A DNA stretch of 64,000 bases from Apoderus coryli (GCA_911728435.2 OU452211.1:2790001-2854000), one strand, 5' to 3'; positions 42,401-49,537 are shown, counted from the first letter of the stretch. Numbers and translations: made by a program. The notes: a model not told the origin generated them from the letters alone.

Positions 42401-45400
42401 CTATGATTTTGTTAAATTGTTTAACCACAAAATCGAATTGAATTGCGTTTTTCCAACTGTGGTTTTATGATTTTGTACTTATGCTGATGGGGATCTCACC
42501 TAGTAATGAATAATTTTTTACATTGATTGCGAAGGAATGAAAAAAAAAATGTCCGTGAGAACACATTCAGCATTGTTTTATTCGCCTCATAATGTGGAAA
42601 ATTGCAACATTACAAATTCCACGAGCGTTCGTTCTTTTAGGGAGTTAAATATGACTGTTTATTTTTTTATGATTTTCCAAATTTGGTCTATATTTGATGG
42701 GGTGTAGACTTTTACTTGATGACCTACCCTGTGGTTACTAGAATGCCTCTCGATCTCGTATGTACCCTGATAGATTCAGAATAGATGTCCGATGGACATA
42801 TTCAAAGCTCAGGCGTGCAGCAGGACTGTTTATTTTTTTATGACTTTCCAAATTTGGTCTATATTTGGTGGGGTGTAGACTTTTACTTGATGACCTACCC
42901 TGGGGTTACTAGAATCCCCCTCGATCTCGTATGTACCCTGATAGATTCAGAATAGATGTCCGATGAACATATTCAAAGCTCAGGCGTGGCAGCAGGACTG
43001 TTTATTTTTTCATGACTTTCCAAATTTGGCCTATATTTGGTGGAATGTAGACTTTTACTTGATGACTTACCCTGAGGTTACTAAAATCCCTCTCGATCTC
43101 GTATGTACCCTGAGCGATTCAGAATAGATGTCCGATGGACATATTCAAAGCTCAGGCGTGCAGCAGGACTGTTTCTTTTATTATGACTTTCCAAATTTGG
43201 TCTATATTTGATGGGGTGTAGACTTTTACTCGATGACCTACCCTGAGGTTACTAGAATCCCTCTCGATCTTGTATGTACTCTGATAGATTCAGATTAGAT
43301 GTCCGATGGACATGTTCAAAGCTCAGGCGTGCAGCAGGACTGTTTATTTTTTTAGGATTTTCCAAATTTGGTCTATATTTGATGGGGTGTAGACTTTTAC
43401 TTGATGACCTGCCCTGAGGTTACTAGAAGCCCTCTCGATCTCGTATGTACCCTGATAGATTCAGAATAGATGTCCGATGGACATATTCAAAGCTCAGGCA
43501 TGCAGCAGGACTGTTTATTTTTTTATGACTTTCCAAATTTCGTCTATATTTGGTGGGGTGTAGACTTTTACTTGATGACCTACCCGTGGGTTACTAGAAT
43601 CCCCCTCGATCTCGTATGTACCCTGATAGATTCAGAATAGATGTTCGATGGACATATCCAAAGCTCAGGCGTGCATCAAATTCCATAGTTGTCTGAAAAA
43701 GCGTTCCTTGTGCTCTAATAATAAATTTATTGTATTTTTATTTTCAGTGAAGGAAAATTCATAAGTACTGGTGAAAAAATTCGACTACCGGACGATGTAA
43801 CAATGGGTTACATTATAGGTAAGATTTCTTCTTTCTTTAAATTTGATAATTACTCTGAAGTGAAGACTTGGGACCGACTAAATAAAAAATCATTCTGTTA
43901 AAAGGTTCAGCTATAGACGATAAAATTCACCATTTCTTCAATTGAGGAAATCTAGACGGTACTATTGAACCATAATGAAGTTCCTAAGGATGCTCTTGAT
44001 TTGCGTAATGATTTTCATGAACAAATTGTTGGTGATTATTATGAATCACACTGTATAATGTATGCGTTTTTATTCAGTGTTTTTTCTACAACATCAAAAA
44101 AGTAAATTGAGGAAATGTCAATTAAATTAAACGATACAATTACCTTTATTGTACTCCCGGTTTGGTACTTAACCAAACTAACGCCCACATGTTAAAATAC
44201 GGTCATTATAGCCACGAGATCAAATAGATGCAGGCCTTCTAACATCCAATATTGTTACTTTTAGCAAACATTAATGTACACAATTATTGTACACTGTGTC
44301 CAACATAAGAATGGGAATGCATTGGAATCGGTACAAGTTACGTTAGAGAAAAGTTGTACAATTAAGGCAACTTTTAAATGGTGTTTTTAAAAGTAAACTA
44401 ACTTTAGCCGTTTTCGAGAATTTTTTAAAAAAGATTTTTCCCGATTTTAGCACTTTCTCATTGTTGTTTTATGAGGAGAAAAAGATAACGTTTACAAATT
44501 TTCACTACGACGTTTCGTTTTTGAAAAACTTGCTTTTTTTATTGTTAAGTTGAAATTCATTTTCAATTCTCTCTGACACCGCAACACGGCGGTAGAAGTG
44601 TGATACCACATTTAATGACATTTGACGTACGGTCTCTGACCTTTGACGTATGGTTTTTGATATTTGACGTATGACGTTGACATATGGTTACCCCCACCAC
44701 TGATAATTTAGATTAAATTTCTCATTGTTTTTTTTTTCAATGTTATTTGCAGAGCATCTCCTTAACAAACCTTTGACAGTTGTGGATTTGTTCCACTCGC
44801 ATTTAGAACCGATGAAGTTTATTCGAAGAGACATGATTGAAGACCAGGTAAGTCAATGATTAATTAATTGATTAAAGAGAAAAGATAATTACCGATTGAT
44901 TCCTGACGACAACGCCATTGAGAGCAGCAAGCAAAATGTGGATACATTAATTTTATGGCTATTTAATTAAATGGTGTAAAATTTTAATTTATGAATGCTA
45001 AGGTGAAAGCAAAGATACCAAAAACTCACCACCCGGGGTCCGAATTTATTGTTTCCTGTCTGATGGTCTTTAGCGAAATAAAAGACGTAGACGTAGGTAT
45101 ACACATATTACGAAAAAGAAGAACGAGAATAACAGTCGAAATACAACAAGACAAATTATTGCATGCGGGCCACATTTTCTGTAACGCTTCTTCTTGTTAA
45201 TTAAAAGCCTGAGATAACCAGAAAGATTTCAATATAATTTATTACGTTTTGCCGTTTATTTAATTCCATTAAAACGCAAAATGGATAATTAAATTGTTTC
45301 AAACAGGGGATTGAAGAGAGGGTTAAACGGATTAACTGGGTTTTCAATATTTTTTTTAAATTGGTTTCCAGAAAATATGAAGAATAATAGAAAATACACA

Positions 45401-48400
45401 CTAATCCTAAAGATTTGCAGATTTTGGCGCAAAAGTGCTTTTGGACATTCATTCAGGGTGTCCTATTGAGCCGTAATGCTTTTGGGCATATTTCCAATCT
45501 TAAACCGATAGTGTTGCATAGGATTCAAAGTTTATCACATTATTGCGCAAACTAAACGAAAGTCCTTGGGTCTGAAAAAAGTTCTCCTATTTTCAAACTT
45601 AGAGACATATAGCGAGCAAGAAAGGGATATAAAAACATACCCTAGACAACTGGAATACAAAATTACAATAATGCAGCCAATAGGCCCCTCTATCACTACA
45701 CCAAGTTTCAACCATTTTGGAATCATCAGTTTTTTTTTTAATATTTTGACCATCTGTAAATATTTGTTTCTTTAAGTTTTGAAGATTTTTGGAAAAAACT
45801 TTAAACGTAAATATCTCGAAAACGGTTAGAGATATCGAAAAAGGGAGAGCAATACTGCAGCCTTTAAGGCATGATATTTTGATTGAAAAATTTTGCAATT
45901 TTTTTGAAAAAACTTCAAACGCAAATATCTCGAAAACGGTAAGAGATATCGAAAAACGGAGTTGGTTCTTTATAACACCGGTCTTTTCTGCTCCCAATAT
46001 GGCCCTCTATCACTACACCAAGTTTCAACCATTTTGGAATCATCAGATTTTTTGAGAATTTATGAACTTTAATGCTTAAAATAAATCAAATTTCCCTCAA
46101 TCTTTGAAAATCAAAAGCAATATCGATAATATACATTTAGAGCGATAGTGAATGAAGCCTTTAATGGCAAAATAAAAACACACAAGTTATTCATTGTACA
46201 AAAAATAATTTATTTACATTAGCTATTATCACACAATTCTACTTTCTCGACAGATAAGTCTTCTTACTTAATTCTATCTACCAATAGGGCCCTCTATCAC
46301 TACACCAAGTTTCAACCATTTTGGAATCATCAGATTTTTTGAGAATTTATGAACTTTAATGCTTAAAATAAATCAAATTTCCCTCAATCTTTGAAAACCA
46401 AATAAGATATCGATAATTTACATTAAGAGCAATACTGGAGCCTTTAAGGCATGATATTTTGATTGAAAAATTTTGCAATTTTTTTGAAAAAACTTCAAAC
46501 GCAAATATCTCGAAAACGGTAAGAGATATCGAAAAACGGAGTTGGTTCTTTATAATTCCGGTCTTTTCTGCTCCCAATATGGCCCTCTATCACTACACCA
46601 AGTTTCAACCATTTTGGAATCATCAGATTTTTTGAGAATTTAAGAACTTTAATGCTTAAAATAAATCAAATTTCCCTCAATCTTTGAAAACCAAATAAGA
46701 TATCGATAATTTACATTAAGAGCAATACTGGAGCCTTTAAGGCATGATATTTTGATTGAAAAATTTTGCAATTTTTTTGAAAAAACTTCAAACGCAAATA
46801 TCTCGAAAACGGTAAGAGATATCGAAAAACGGAGTTGGTTCTTTATAACTCCGGTCTTTTCTGCTCCCAATATGGCCCTCTATCACTACACCAAGTTTCA
46901 ACCATTTTGGAATCATCAGATTTTTTGAGAATTTATGAACTTTAATGCTTAAAATAAATCAAATTTCCCTCAATCTTTGAAAACCAAATAAGATATCGAT
47001 AATTTACATTAAGAGCAATACTGGAGCCTTTAAGGCATGATATTTTGATTGAAAAATTTTGCAGATTTTTTTGAAAAAACTTCAAACGCAAATATCTCGA
47101 AAACGGTAAGAGATATCGAAAAACGGAGTTGGTTCTTTATAACACCGGTCTTTTCTGCTCCCAATATGGCCCTCTATCACTACACCAAGTTTCAACCATT
47201 TTGGAATCATCAGATTTTTTGAGAGTTTATGAACTTTAATGCTTAAAATAAATCAAATTTCCCTCAATCTTTGAAAACCAAATAAGATATCGATAATTTA
47301 CATTAAGAGCAATACTGGAGCCTTTAAGGCATGATATTTTGATTGAAAAATTTTGCAATTTTTTTGAAAAAACTTCAAACGCAAATATCTCGAAAACGGT
47401 AAGAGATATCGAGAAACGGAGTTGGTTCTTTATAATTCCTGCCTTTTCTGCTACCAATAGGGCCCTCTATCACTACACCAAGTTTCAACCATTTTGGAAT
47501 CATCAGATTTTTTGAGAATTTATGAACTTTAATGCTTAAAATAAATCAAATTTCCCTCAATCTTTGAAAACCAAATAAGATATCGATAATTTACATTAAG
47601 AGCAATACTGGAGCCTTTAAGGCATGATATTGTGATTGAAAAATTTTGCAGATTTTTTTGAAAAAACTTCAAACGCAAATATCTGGAAAACGGAAAGAGA
47701 TATCGAAAAACGGAGTTGGTTCGTTATAATTCCGGCCTTTTTTGCTCTCAGTAGGACCCTCTATCACTATACCAAGTTTCAGCCATTTTGGAATCCTCAG
47801 ATTTTTTGAAAATTTATGAACGTTTTGTTGTAGATTAAATCAAATTTTCTCAATCTTTGAAAACCAAAAGAGATATTGATAATTTACATTTAGAGCAATA
47901 CTGAAAAACTTCAAACGCAAATATCTCGAAAACGGTAAGAGATATCGAAAAACGGAGTTGGTTCTTTATAATTCCGGCCTTTTCGGCCCCCAGTAGGGAT
48001 AATTTACATTTAGAGCAATACTGGAGCCTTTAAGGCATGATATTTTGATTGAAAGATTCACATTATTGCGCAAACAAAACGAAAGTCTGAAAGAAGTCCT
48101 CCTAGGGAATTTAGAATTGTCAATAGTAATTTTCAAACTTAGAGACGTATTATAGGGAGCAAGAAAGGGATGTAAAAATATACCCTAGACAACTGGAATA
48201 TAAAATTGCAATGATGCAAATATGGGACAAAAACAAGGGTTGTTAATTTTCCCCTAATATGCAAAATACTTTTAGAAAATTAACTAAGAAACATGATTTG
48301 TAAATTTCAGATATCCTTCAGTTATGCCAGAATCAAAGATGAATGGAATGTTGTCAAAATTGAAGGTTTTGACGAGAAATATGACCAAAATCGGTAAATA

Positions 48401-48930
48401 TAATACCATTATTACAATTTTACAGAAGGGGGTTCAATTTATAGCAGCAGGACTTTATCAAATGACATGCCAAAAACCGAAAGTCTCGAAAGTCGTGTGC
48501 TGGCATATTCCTCAAAGATCCCTCACCAGATGTTTGCCTCGGAAAGGAGGCTTTCCTCATATTTTAACATTTGATAAAGTCCTGCCCTTATAAACTCCAT
48601 CCCATCCAGTGTCTTTTAAAGGTTTTAGTGATCCTGAGAGGAGCGTGAGATGAGCGGAGTTTACTACTATACACTTTAATGACTCATTTCTCTCTTATTA
48701 TCTTCATTCAAACCTGAAATAATTATTAATAGTTGGACCGAACCTACAATTATGTGCCCCAAAAAATCTTTTTTGTTATATAATAAAAATGACCAGTCAT
48801 AATTCTTTATTGCTCGTTCCACGTAACTAATTACATACTGTTTTGTTTTGTTTTTTGCAGGTTTTTATCGCTTCACTGTTTTCTCTTTCCTCATTTCAAC
48901 TTTTGCCCAACAACACGTAGAAAACGATAG
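3315..48930 (+). CDS. fng: Fringe: beta-1,3-N-acetylglucosaminyltransferase (10 coding exons)
   Basis: Fringe adds GlcNAc to O-fucose on Notch EGF repeats in the Golgi and so tunes Delta versus Serrate signalling. Ten exons join without a frame break: 3315-3431, 4762-5025, 9625-9673, 10489-10591, 29346-29493, 36156-36241, 43748-43818, 44753-44847, 48311-48393, 48861-48930. Together they make 1086 nt (361 residues plus stop). Residues 8-26 form the type II signal anchor, followed by a variable stem. The catalytic domain starts near residue 96 ([12 protein letters not shown]). The metal-binding DDD is at 184-186 ([11 protein letters not shown]). [10 protein letters not shown] and [15 protein letters not shown] follow, and the Cys-containing C-terminus ends near FCPTTR. 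An in-frame ATG at 3261 would add 18 residues. Introns range from 467 bp to 18.8 kb and are full of repeats and nested genes. I matched the order of conserved blocks to fringe from memory; the assignment is strong. Confidence 0.95.
3432..4761. other. fng intron 1
   Basis: AT-rich intronic DNA of 1330 bp. I see no gene, transposase remnant or tandem repeat. The small open frames here look like chance. Confidence 0.6.
4762..5025 (+). CDS. fng: fng coding exon 2 (stem and start of catalytic domain)
   Basis: The acceptor is AATTTCAG and the donor AACAG|GTAAGA, phase 0 on both sides (88 codons). The first two thirds are low-complexity stem. The exon then enters the conserved [20 protein letters not shown] block of fringe enzymes. 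Confidence 0.9.
6480..6930 (-). pseudogene. Tc1/mariner-type transposase N-terminal remnant
   Basis: On the minus strand, fragments read [14 protein letters not shown] and, after stops, [20 protein letters not shown] then [12 protein letters not shown]. These form a paired helix-turn-helix of the kind at the N-terminus of insect Tc1/mariner-superfamily transposases. Stops and frame changes interrupt it and no catalytic domain is recognisable. A TACAGGGTG element end at 5945 may be its outer terminus. Confidence 0.6.
9022..9450. mobile_element. Foldback (MITE-like) palindrome in fng intron 2
   Basis: An imperfect inverted repeat is centred near 9235. The left arm begins CAATTGGTACTTGTGACATA and the right arm ends as its near reverse complement (TATGACATAAGAACCAATTG). 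The inner arms share TTCCTTAATAA and AAATTAAAGACTG-type blocks. No open frame is convincing, so it is a non-autonomous hairpin element. Confidence 0.6.
9625..9673 (+). CDS. fng: fng coding exon 3
   Basis: A 49-nt micro-exon encoding [16 protein letters not shown]. The acceptor is TTTTTCAG and the donor ACTG|GTAAGT (phase 1). It continues the catalytic-domain block started in exon 2. Confidence 0.9.
10489..10591 (+). CDS. fng: fng coding exon 4
   Basis: Encodes HMINTNCSS then [13 protein letters not shown], with the paired cysteines expected in fringe. The acceptor is ATATTTCAG and the donor AAAAA|GTAAGT. The last codon (Lys178) is split with exon 5 across an 18.8-kb intron. Confidence 0.9.
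10770..11095 (-). pseudogene. Tc1/mariner-type element remnant with HTH
   Basis: On the minus strand a frame reads [20 protein letters not shown] then SSVKRILHK, a helix-turn-helix of Tc1/mariner-type transposases. The outer segment (about 10770-10870, CACCCTGTATATAATATC) recurs nearly unchanged at 16770-16860, marking a shared terminal sequence. An RTE tail starts immediately at its upstream edge. Confidence 0.5.
11095..11575 (-). mobile_element. RTE-type LINE 3' end (5'-truncated)
   Basis: Minus-strand coding reads [16 protein letters not shown], then [20 protein letters not shown] and [16 protein letters not shown], ending in a (CAT/ATG)n tail at 11097-11117. This is the C-terminal end of an RTE-clade reverse transcriptase. 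The [10 protein letters not shown] box and the simple TGA/ATG trinucleotide tail are typical of the clade. Polymerase motifs are missing because the copy is 5'-truncated near 11570. Confidence 0.75.
12778..13466 (-). pseudogene. Degenerate mariner transposase
   Basis: Minus-strand pieces in several frames read [24 protein letters not shown], and [20 protein letters not shown]. These are the conserved DDD-domain blocks of a mariner transposase in the right order (third Asp in PNDFF). Frameshifts and stops break the frame throughout, so it is an inactive copy. Its upstream end abuts a short foldback-element end (13468-13496) and then the 28S fragment. Confidence 0.75.
13497..14166 (+). pseudogene. 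28S rRNA fragment (pseudogene)
   Basis: The plus strand carries highly conserved large-subunit rRNA words: GACGAGTAGGAGGG, GGTGGTAGTAGCAAATACTC, GTGAACAGCCGTTACACACG, GTCAGTCGATCCTAAGCCC, GGAACCCGGCAGCGGAACCG, GTTTTCTTTTCTGTATGAGC, GTCGATAGAATAATGTAGG. They are in the native order and include an AT-rich insect expansion segment (about 13698-13850). Compared with what I remember of insect 28S it is internally shortened (for example between CTTCCCCTC and CGCCGGTTCG) and cut at both ends. It is therefore a dispersed rDNA fragment, not a functional gene. Open frames across it on both strands are artefacts. Confidence 0.85.
14205..14260. repeat. Short TACAGGGTGG element end
   Basis: TACAGGGTGGTCATCGAATC is followed about 30 bp later by an inverted GGACCACCTTATAC. 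This resembles the two ends of a collapsed Tc1/mariner-type element, just outside the 28S fragment. Confidence 0.35.
15300..15680 (+). mobile_element. LINE 3' tail with internal duplication
   Basis: A block of about 70 bp (GACAATGATATTATGAAG, then CTATTTGCATGCCAAACGAC) occurs at 15317-15370 and again at 15490-15540. After the second copy comes ATGGGCGTTTGCCCGTAAAT and a (TAAA)n tail at 15660-15678, the usual end of Jockey/R1-like insect LINEs. No coding part remains. Confidence 0.5.
16440..17575 (-). pseudogene. Composite Tc1/mariner-type transposase remnants
   Basis: Minus-strand fragments read [19 protein letters not shown] (17460-17530) and [19 protein letters not shown] (about 17155-17210), blocks of a Tc1/mariner-superfamily transposase. 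The FSNGRSVI block occurs a second time at 16950-17040, showing a partial duplication or two overlapping copies. Element ends TACAGGGTGAG (about 16477 and 16714) and CACCCTGTA (about 16777 and 17563) surround it. No intact frame remains. Confidence 0.6.
18020..18298. mobile_element. MITE-like element with ~65-bp inverted repeats
   Basis: Arms of about 65 bp (GAGACTTCTTGGGCTGAGGC ... AACGCCTTGTTATT on the left, its reverse complement on the right at about 18229-18292) surround a short core. The core carries AACGTTTCGG and TGCCTTCTTCAGGTA, a motif pair common in insect non-autonomous elements. It has no open frame. Confidence 0.6.
18646..18651 (-). terminator. Mutarotase B polyadenylation signal
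   Basis: AATAAA on the minus strand about 110 bases after the stop codon of mutarotase B. Confidence 0.35.
18761..23116 (-). CDS. Aldose 1-epimerase (galactose mutarotase) B, nested in fng
   Basis: Interconverts alpha and beta anomers of hexoses, the first step of the Leloir pathway; a cytosolic enzyme. Five exons join in frame on the minus strand: 23116-22840, 22781-22668, 21531-21262, 21159-20813, 18844-18761. They give 363 residues plus stop. Diagnostic blocks are [20 protein letters not shown] (His114), [10 protein letters not shown] (His184, the likely acid), GFDHNFCV and [13 protein letters not shown] (Glu326, the likely base), then [11 protein letters not shown] at the end. The exon 2 acceptor (AATAAAG) is weaker than usual; using the later CAG would put a stop in frame. 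Intron 4 of this gene (about 2 kb) contains a LINE fragment. It lies 1.7 kb downstream of paralogue A on the same strand. Family assignment is strong; substrate preference is unknown. Confidence 0.9.
19228..20621 (-). pseudogene. Non-LTR (Jockey/CR1-like) reverse transcriptase fragment
   Basis: The minus strand encodes a truncated reverse transcriptase. It begins at [19 protein letters not shown] and continues with [36 protein letters not shown] and the polymerase box LFADDS. The C-terminal part follows in a second frame (19333-19560), so at least one frameshift is present. The 3' end is a (TTTA)n-type tail near 19228-19240. It inserted into the last intron of mutarotase B in the same orientation as that gene. 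The endonuclease domain is missing, so it is a dead 5'-truncated copy. Confidence 0.8.
20676..20752. repeat. 77-bp miniature element bounded by CAGGGTG ends
   Basis: TACAGGGTGTTCCATGTG at the left and GTACCCTGTA at the right bound a non-coding segment of about 75 bp. It lies about 60 bp downstream of the mutarotase B exon 4 donor. It fits a highly deleted Tc1/mariner derivative. Confidence 0.4.
21532..22667. other. Mutarotase B intron 2
   Basis: AT-rich intronic DNA of 1.1 kb. I see no element or gene in it; the small open frames at 21576-21797 and 22477-22710 have no recognisable content. Confidence 0.5.
23560..24605 (+). pseudogene. LINE RNase H and C-terminal fragment
   Basis: The plus strand reads [20 protein letters not shown], the first motif of a retroelement RNase H. 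Then, in another frame, comes [20 protein letters not shown] and a C-terminal part ending around [15 protein letters not shown]. RNase H plus this tail is typical of R1/I/Jockey-group LINEs. Stops and at least two frame changes show it is inactive. It lies between the two mutarotase genes, on the opposite strand to them. Confidence 0.75.
24744..24749 (-). terminator. Mutarotase A polyadenylation signal
   Basis: AATAAA on the minus strand about 50 bases after the stop codon of mutarotase A. Confidence 0.5.
24800..26457 (-). CDS. Aldose 1-epimerase (galactose mutarotase) A, nested in fng
   Basis: The second cytosolic hexose mutarotase. Five exons join in frame on the minus strand: 26457-26211, 25847-25611, 25555-25337, 25277-24940, 24880-24800 (373 residues plus stop). 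Introns are small (54 to 363 bp) with good GT..AG ends. Key blocks are [23 protein letters not shown] (His127), [14 protein letters not shown] (His197), GYDHNFCV and [13 protein letters not shown] (Glu337), then [11 protein letters not shown]. All residues expected for catalysis are present. It shares with paralogue B only the last two intron positions (after PTG and after NH); the upstream introns differ. Transcription is antisense to fng, inside its intron 4. Confidence 0.93.
26640..27115 (-). pseudogene. Tc1/mariner-type transposase fragment
   Basis: The minus strand reads [39 protein letters not shown] and [17 protein letters not shown]. This is the middle of a DD-type transposase, including the second catalytic Asp (QQDGA). 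Neither the N-terminal HTH nor the third acidic residue is found; a LINE follows directly at about 27200. It belongs to the same broad family as the intact element at 59478-61564 but is clearly diverged. Confidence 0.7.
27204..28500 (+). pseudogene. Non-LTR reverse transcriptase fragment
   Basis: The plus-strand frame (27204-28136) starts inside the RT domain with [20 protein letters not shown]. It continues through [20 protein letters not shown] and FFADDLKIF and ends in the thumb/C-terminal region. Coding then resumes in a different frame (about 28140-28330), so the C-terminus is frameshifted. A (TTTA)n tail at 28483-28500 marks the 3' end. The N-terminal half and the endonuclease are missing. 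It is one of three separate LINE copies in this intron. Confidence 0.8.
29346..29493 (+). CDS. fng: fng coding exon 5 (catalytic DDD)
   Basis: Encodes [20 protein letters not shown], which contains the Mn2+/UDP-binding DDD triad (residues 184-186), and then [15 protein letters not shown]. The acceptor is AATTACAG and the donor TCG|GTAAGT. Confidence 0.95.
30540..31290 (+). repeat. ~138-bp tandem repeat and CAGACAGACAGAC element
   Basis: The phrase CTATT(T/T)(A/T)CGAACGCC recurs at about 30578, 30713, 30853 and 30990, a period of roughly 138 bp, with diverged copies. It is followed by TTAAGCGGTTTTTGCGTTTT and CAGACAGACAGAC (31251-31265), a common insect dispersed-element ending. Two of the units recur, nearly intact, at 61803-61995. 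Confidence 0.6.
31385..31776. mobile_element. Foldback element, ~170-bp arms
   Basis: A near-perfect palindrome centred at about 31580. The left arm carries TATACCCTGTATAGTAATCG and ends CCAAACTCTATCCGTGGACA; the right arm is its reverse complement. A flanking direct repeat, ATATGATATGGAGAGCTAAA, is at about 31382 and 31808. The frames on both strands (31396-31581 and 31551-31775) are mirror images of the same arm and are not genes. Confidence 0.75.
33126..34135. mobile_element. ACGT-rich element with CCCARTAAACACAC ends
   Basis: Ends are inverted: CCCAATAAACACACGTATAA on the left, and TTACTGGG preceded by ATATGTGTG on the right. About 1010 bp lie between. The interior is dense in AACGTT, ACGTT and ACGTA words. 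It holds a second inverted repeat, with arms at about 33381-33441 and 33562-33622 that match over about 60 bp. No open frame is supported, so it is a non-autonomous DNA element of unassigned superfamily. Confidence 0.55.
35377..35563. repeat. Short element with GGGTGTCCCA / ACACCCTGTA ends
   Basis: ACCGGGTGTCCCACCGATTA at the left and GGTACACCCTGTATAA at the right bound about 185 non-coding bases in fng intron 5. It resembles the other miniature CAGGGTG-type elements of the window. Confidence 0.4.
36156..36241 (+). CDS. fng: fng coding exon 6
   Basis: Encodes [20 protein letters not shown], the conserved GGAGFC motif of fringe-type transferases. The acceptor is TTGTTGCAG and the donor CTAG|GTAAGT. 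The satellite-bearing intron 6 follows. Confidence 0.95.
36928..37063. repeat. Left flanking copy (F1) of the 171-bp satellite
   Basis: About 135 bp starting ATATGCTGCTGGCAAGACGA and ending near TTTTGTTA. It is repeated almost exactly at 41788-41920, on the other side of the satellite array and in the same orientation. The two differ by a few substitutions and by CAACACAA, present only here. Confidence 0.8.
37064..41787 (+). repeat. 171-bp satellite array, about 27.6 copies, in fng intron 6
   Basis: Using CGTATGTACCCTGA as the phase mark, starts fall at 37064, 37235, 37406, 37578, 37749, 37920 and so on to 41682. Every step is 171 bp except one of 172. Monomers share GATGTCCGATGGACATATTC, GACTGTTTATTTTTTTATGA and CTTGATGACCTACCCTG. 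Recurrent variants (CGTACG start, CCGGTGG, GATCTATA versus GTCTATA) fall in an ordered pattern, so higher-order units exist. No frame runs through the monomers. Confidence 0.95.
41788..41920. repeat. Right flanking copy (F2) of the 171-bp satellite
   Basis: A direct copy of 36928-37063 placed at the other end of the array. It is joined to the satellite at GGTCTATA. The sequence beyond it (41921-42640) is not satellite and has no recognisable gene. Confidence 0.8.
42649..43676 (+). repeat. Second 171-bp satellite block, about 6 diverged copies
   Basis: The same monomer as the main array, with starts near 42757, 42928, 43100, 43271, 43442 and 43613. It is more diverged than the main array (GGATTTTCC, TTTGATGG, GTTCGATGG variants). 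It stops about 70 bp before the fng exon 7 acceptor. Confidence 0.9.
43748..43818 (+). CDS. fng: fng coding exon 7
   Basis: Encodes [20 protein letters not shown], including the PDDVT acidic pair used in catalysis. The acceptor TTTTCAG lies only about 70 bp after the end of a 171-bp satellite block, so the array nearly abuts the splice site. Confidence 0.95.
43819..44752. other. fng intron 7
   Basis: AT-rich DNA with a TE-like patch at about 44510-44700, in which TTTGACGTA words recur. No gene is seen. Confidence 0.45.
44753..44847 (+). CDS. fng: fng coding exon 8
   Basis: Encodes [20 protein letters not shown] followed by [10 protein letters not shown]. The HSHLEPM block is characteristic of fringe. 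The acceptor is ATTTGCAG and the donor CCAG|GTAAGT, phase 0. Confidence 0.95.
45534..48240 (+). repeat. 293-bp tandem array in fng intron 8
   Basis: A unit of about 293 bp, marked by CCCTCTATCACTACACCAAG, starts near 46002, 46289, 46581, 46874, 47167 and 47460, with truncated copies at both ends. It contains CAAATATCTCGAAAACGGTA and GATATCGAAAAACGGAGTTG. Repeated 73-codon frames on the minus strand come from the unit itself and are not host genes. The array is bracketed by direct copies of another sequence (45534-45672 and 48058-48221, sharing CACATTATTGCGCAAAC and ACCCTAGACAACTGGAATA). Confidence 0.85.
46080..46285. repeat. Duplicated block inside the 293-bp array
   Basis: About 200 bp (AGCGATAGTGAATGAAGCCT ... 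TCTACTTTCTCGACAGAT) interrupt the array and recur nearly identically at 51180-51385, between fng and ORC5. Confidence 0.75.
48311..48393 (+). CDS. fng: fng coding exon 9
   Basis: Encodes [20 protein letters not shown] and then DEKYDQN. The donor TCG|GTAAAT splits the Arg codon. If intron 9 were retained, the first intronic codon would be TAA, truncating the protein at DQNR. Confidence 0.9.
48425..48605. mobile_element. Foldback element in fng intron 9
   Basis: Inverted arms, GCAGGACTTTATCAAATG on the left (about 48447) and CATTTGATAAAGTCCTGC on the right (about 48569), surround a core of about 100 bp. Together they form a hairpin that occupies much of the 467-bp last intron of fng. Confidence 0.65.
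48861..48930 (+). CDS. fng: fng terminal coding exon 10
   Basis: The acceptor TTTTTTGCAG leads into [20 protein letters not shown], which matches the conserved Cys-rich C-terminal tail of fringe, then RKR and TAG. The exon is too short to be seen as a standalone ORF. I found it by following the split Arg codon of exon 9. Confidence 0.85.
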
Positions 48931-49525
48931 AGTATTGGAACGCCGATTGGTGTGTGTAAAGCTGGGAACACACGATGCGGCATAATGAGTTTAGTGACTC
49001 TCGGACGTTTATTGTTTTGTGCATATGTAAACTACTTTAATGATCTGTGATCTCAATGAAAAAATGTAAACTAGAATCTTCGCGAACTGGCTAACTATGC
49101 TGTCCGAATACTTAGAAGGAACTTCCTTGAAGGGTATGTTTTCTTGACAGCTCAAACTGCATACAAATAGATTTCTTCATACACTTCTTGAACCACGAAT
49201 CAATAGAGGACCTTAGTTATCAAATGAATGTCATCTGGGGCTTCAATAATAATCTGCAGCTGTATCTGTTCCCCTGATAGAACTTTTGACTTGTTCGCTT
49301 TATAGTCGAGGATCAAATGTTGCACGACAAGCTTGAAGCAAGTAAGATTCTAGTTTAGTTAGTTATCATATGTTGTGATATGTATATAGAATAGATAATG
49401 TTATTATGAAGAGGTTTTTGTTTATAAAATTGTAGAAATTATTGTAAATGTAATTTAGTAATTTAAGGTGCAATATGTCTATAATTAAATACACAAATGT
49501 ATTTGCTCAATGAAATAATATGTAT

Positions 49526-49537
49526 AATAAATAAATA
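49526..49537 (+). terminator. fng polyadenylation signal
   Basis: Overlapping AATAAA hexamers (AATAAATAAATA) about 600 bases after the fng stop, in AT-rich DNA. This is the likely 3' end of the transcript. The 3' UTR (48931-49526) has no other feature I can see. Confidence 0.45.

Noticed and set aside
45599..47457. Repeated 73-132 codon frames on the minus strand
   Set aside because: All copies are the same reading of the 293-bp tandem unit; they follow the repeat, not a gene.
48324..48593. 89-codon plus-strand frame starting in fng exon 9
   Set aside because: It is out of the fng frame, crosses a confirmed donor and runs into a foldback element.
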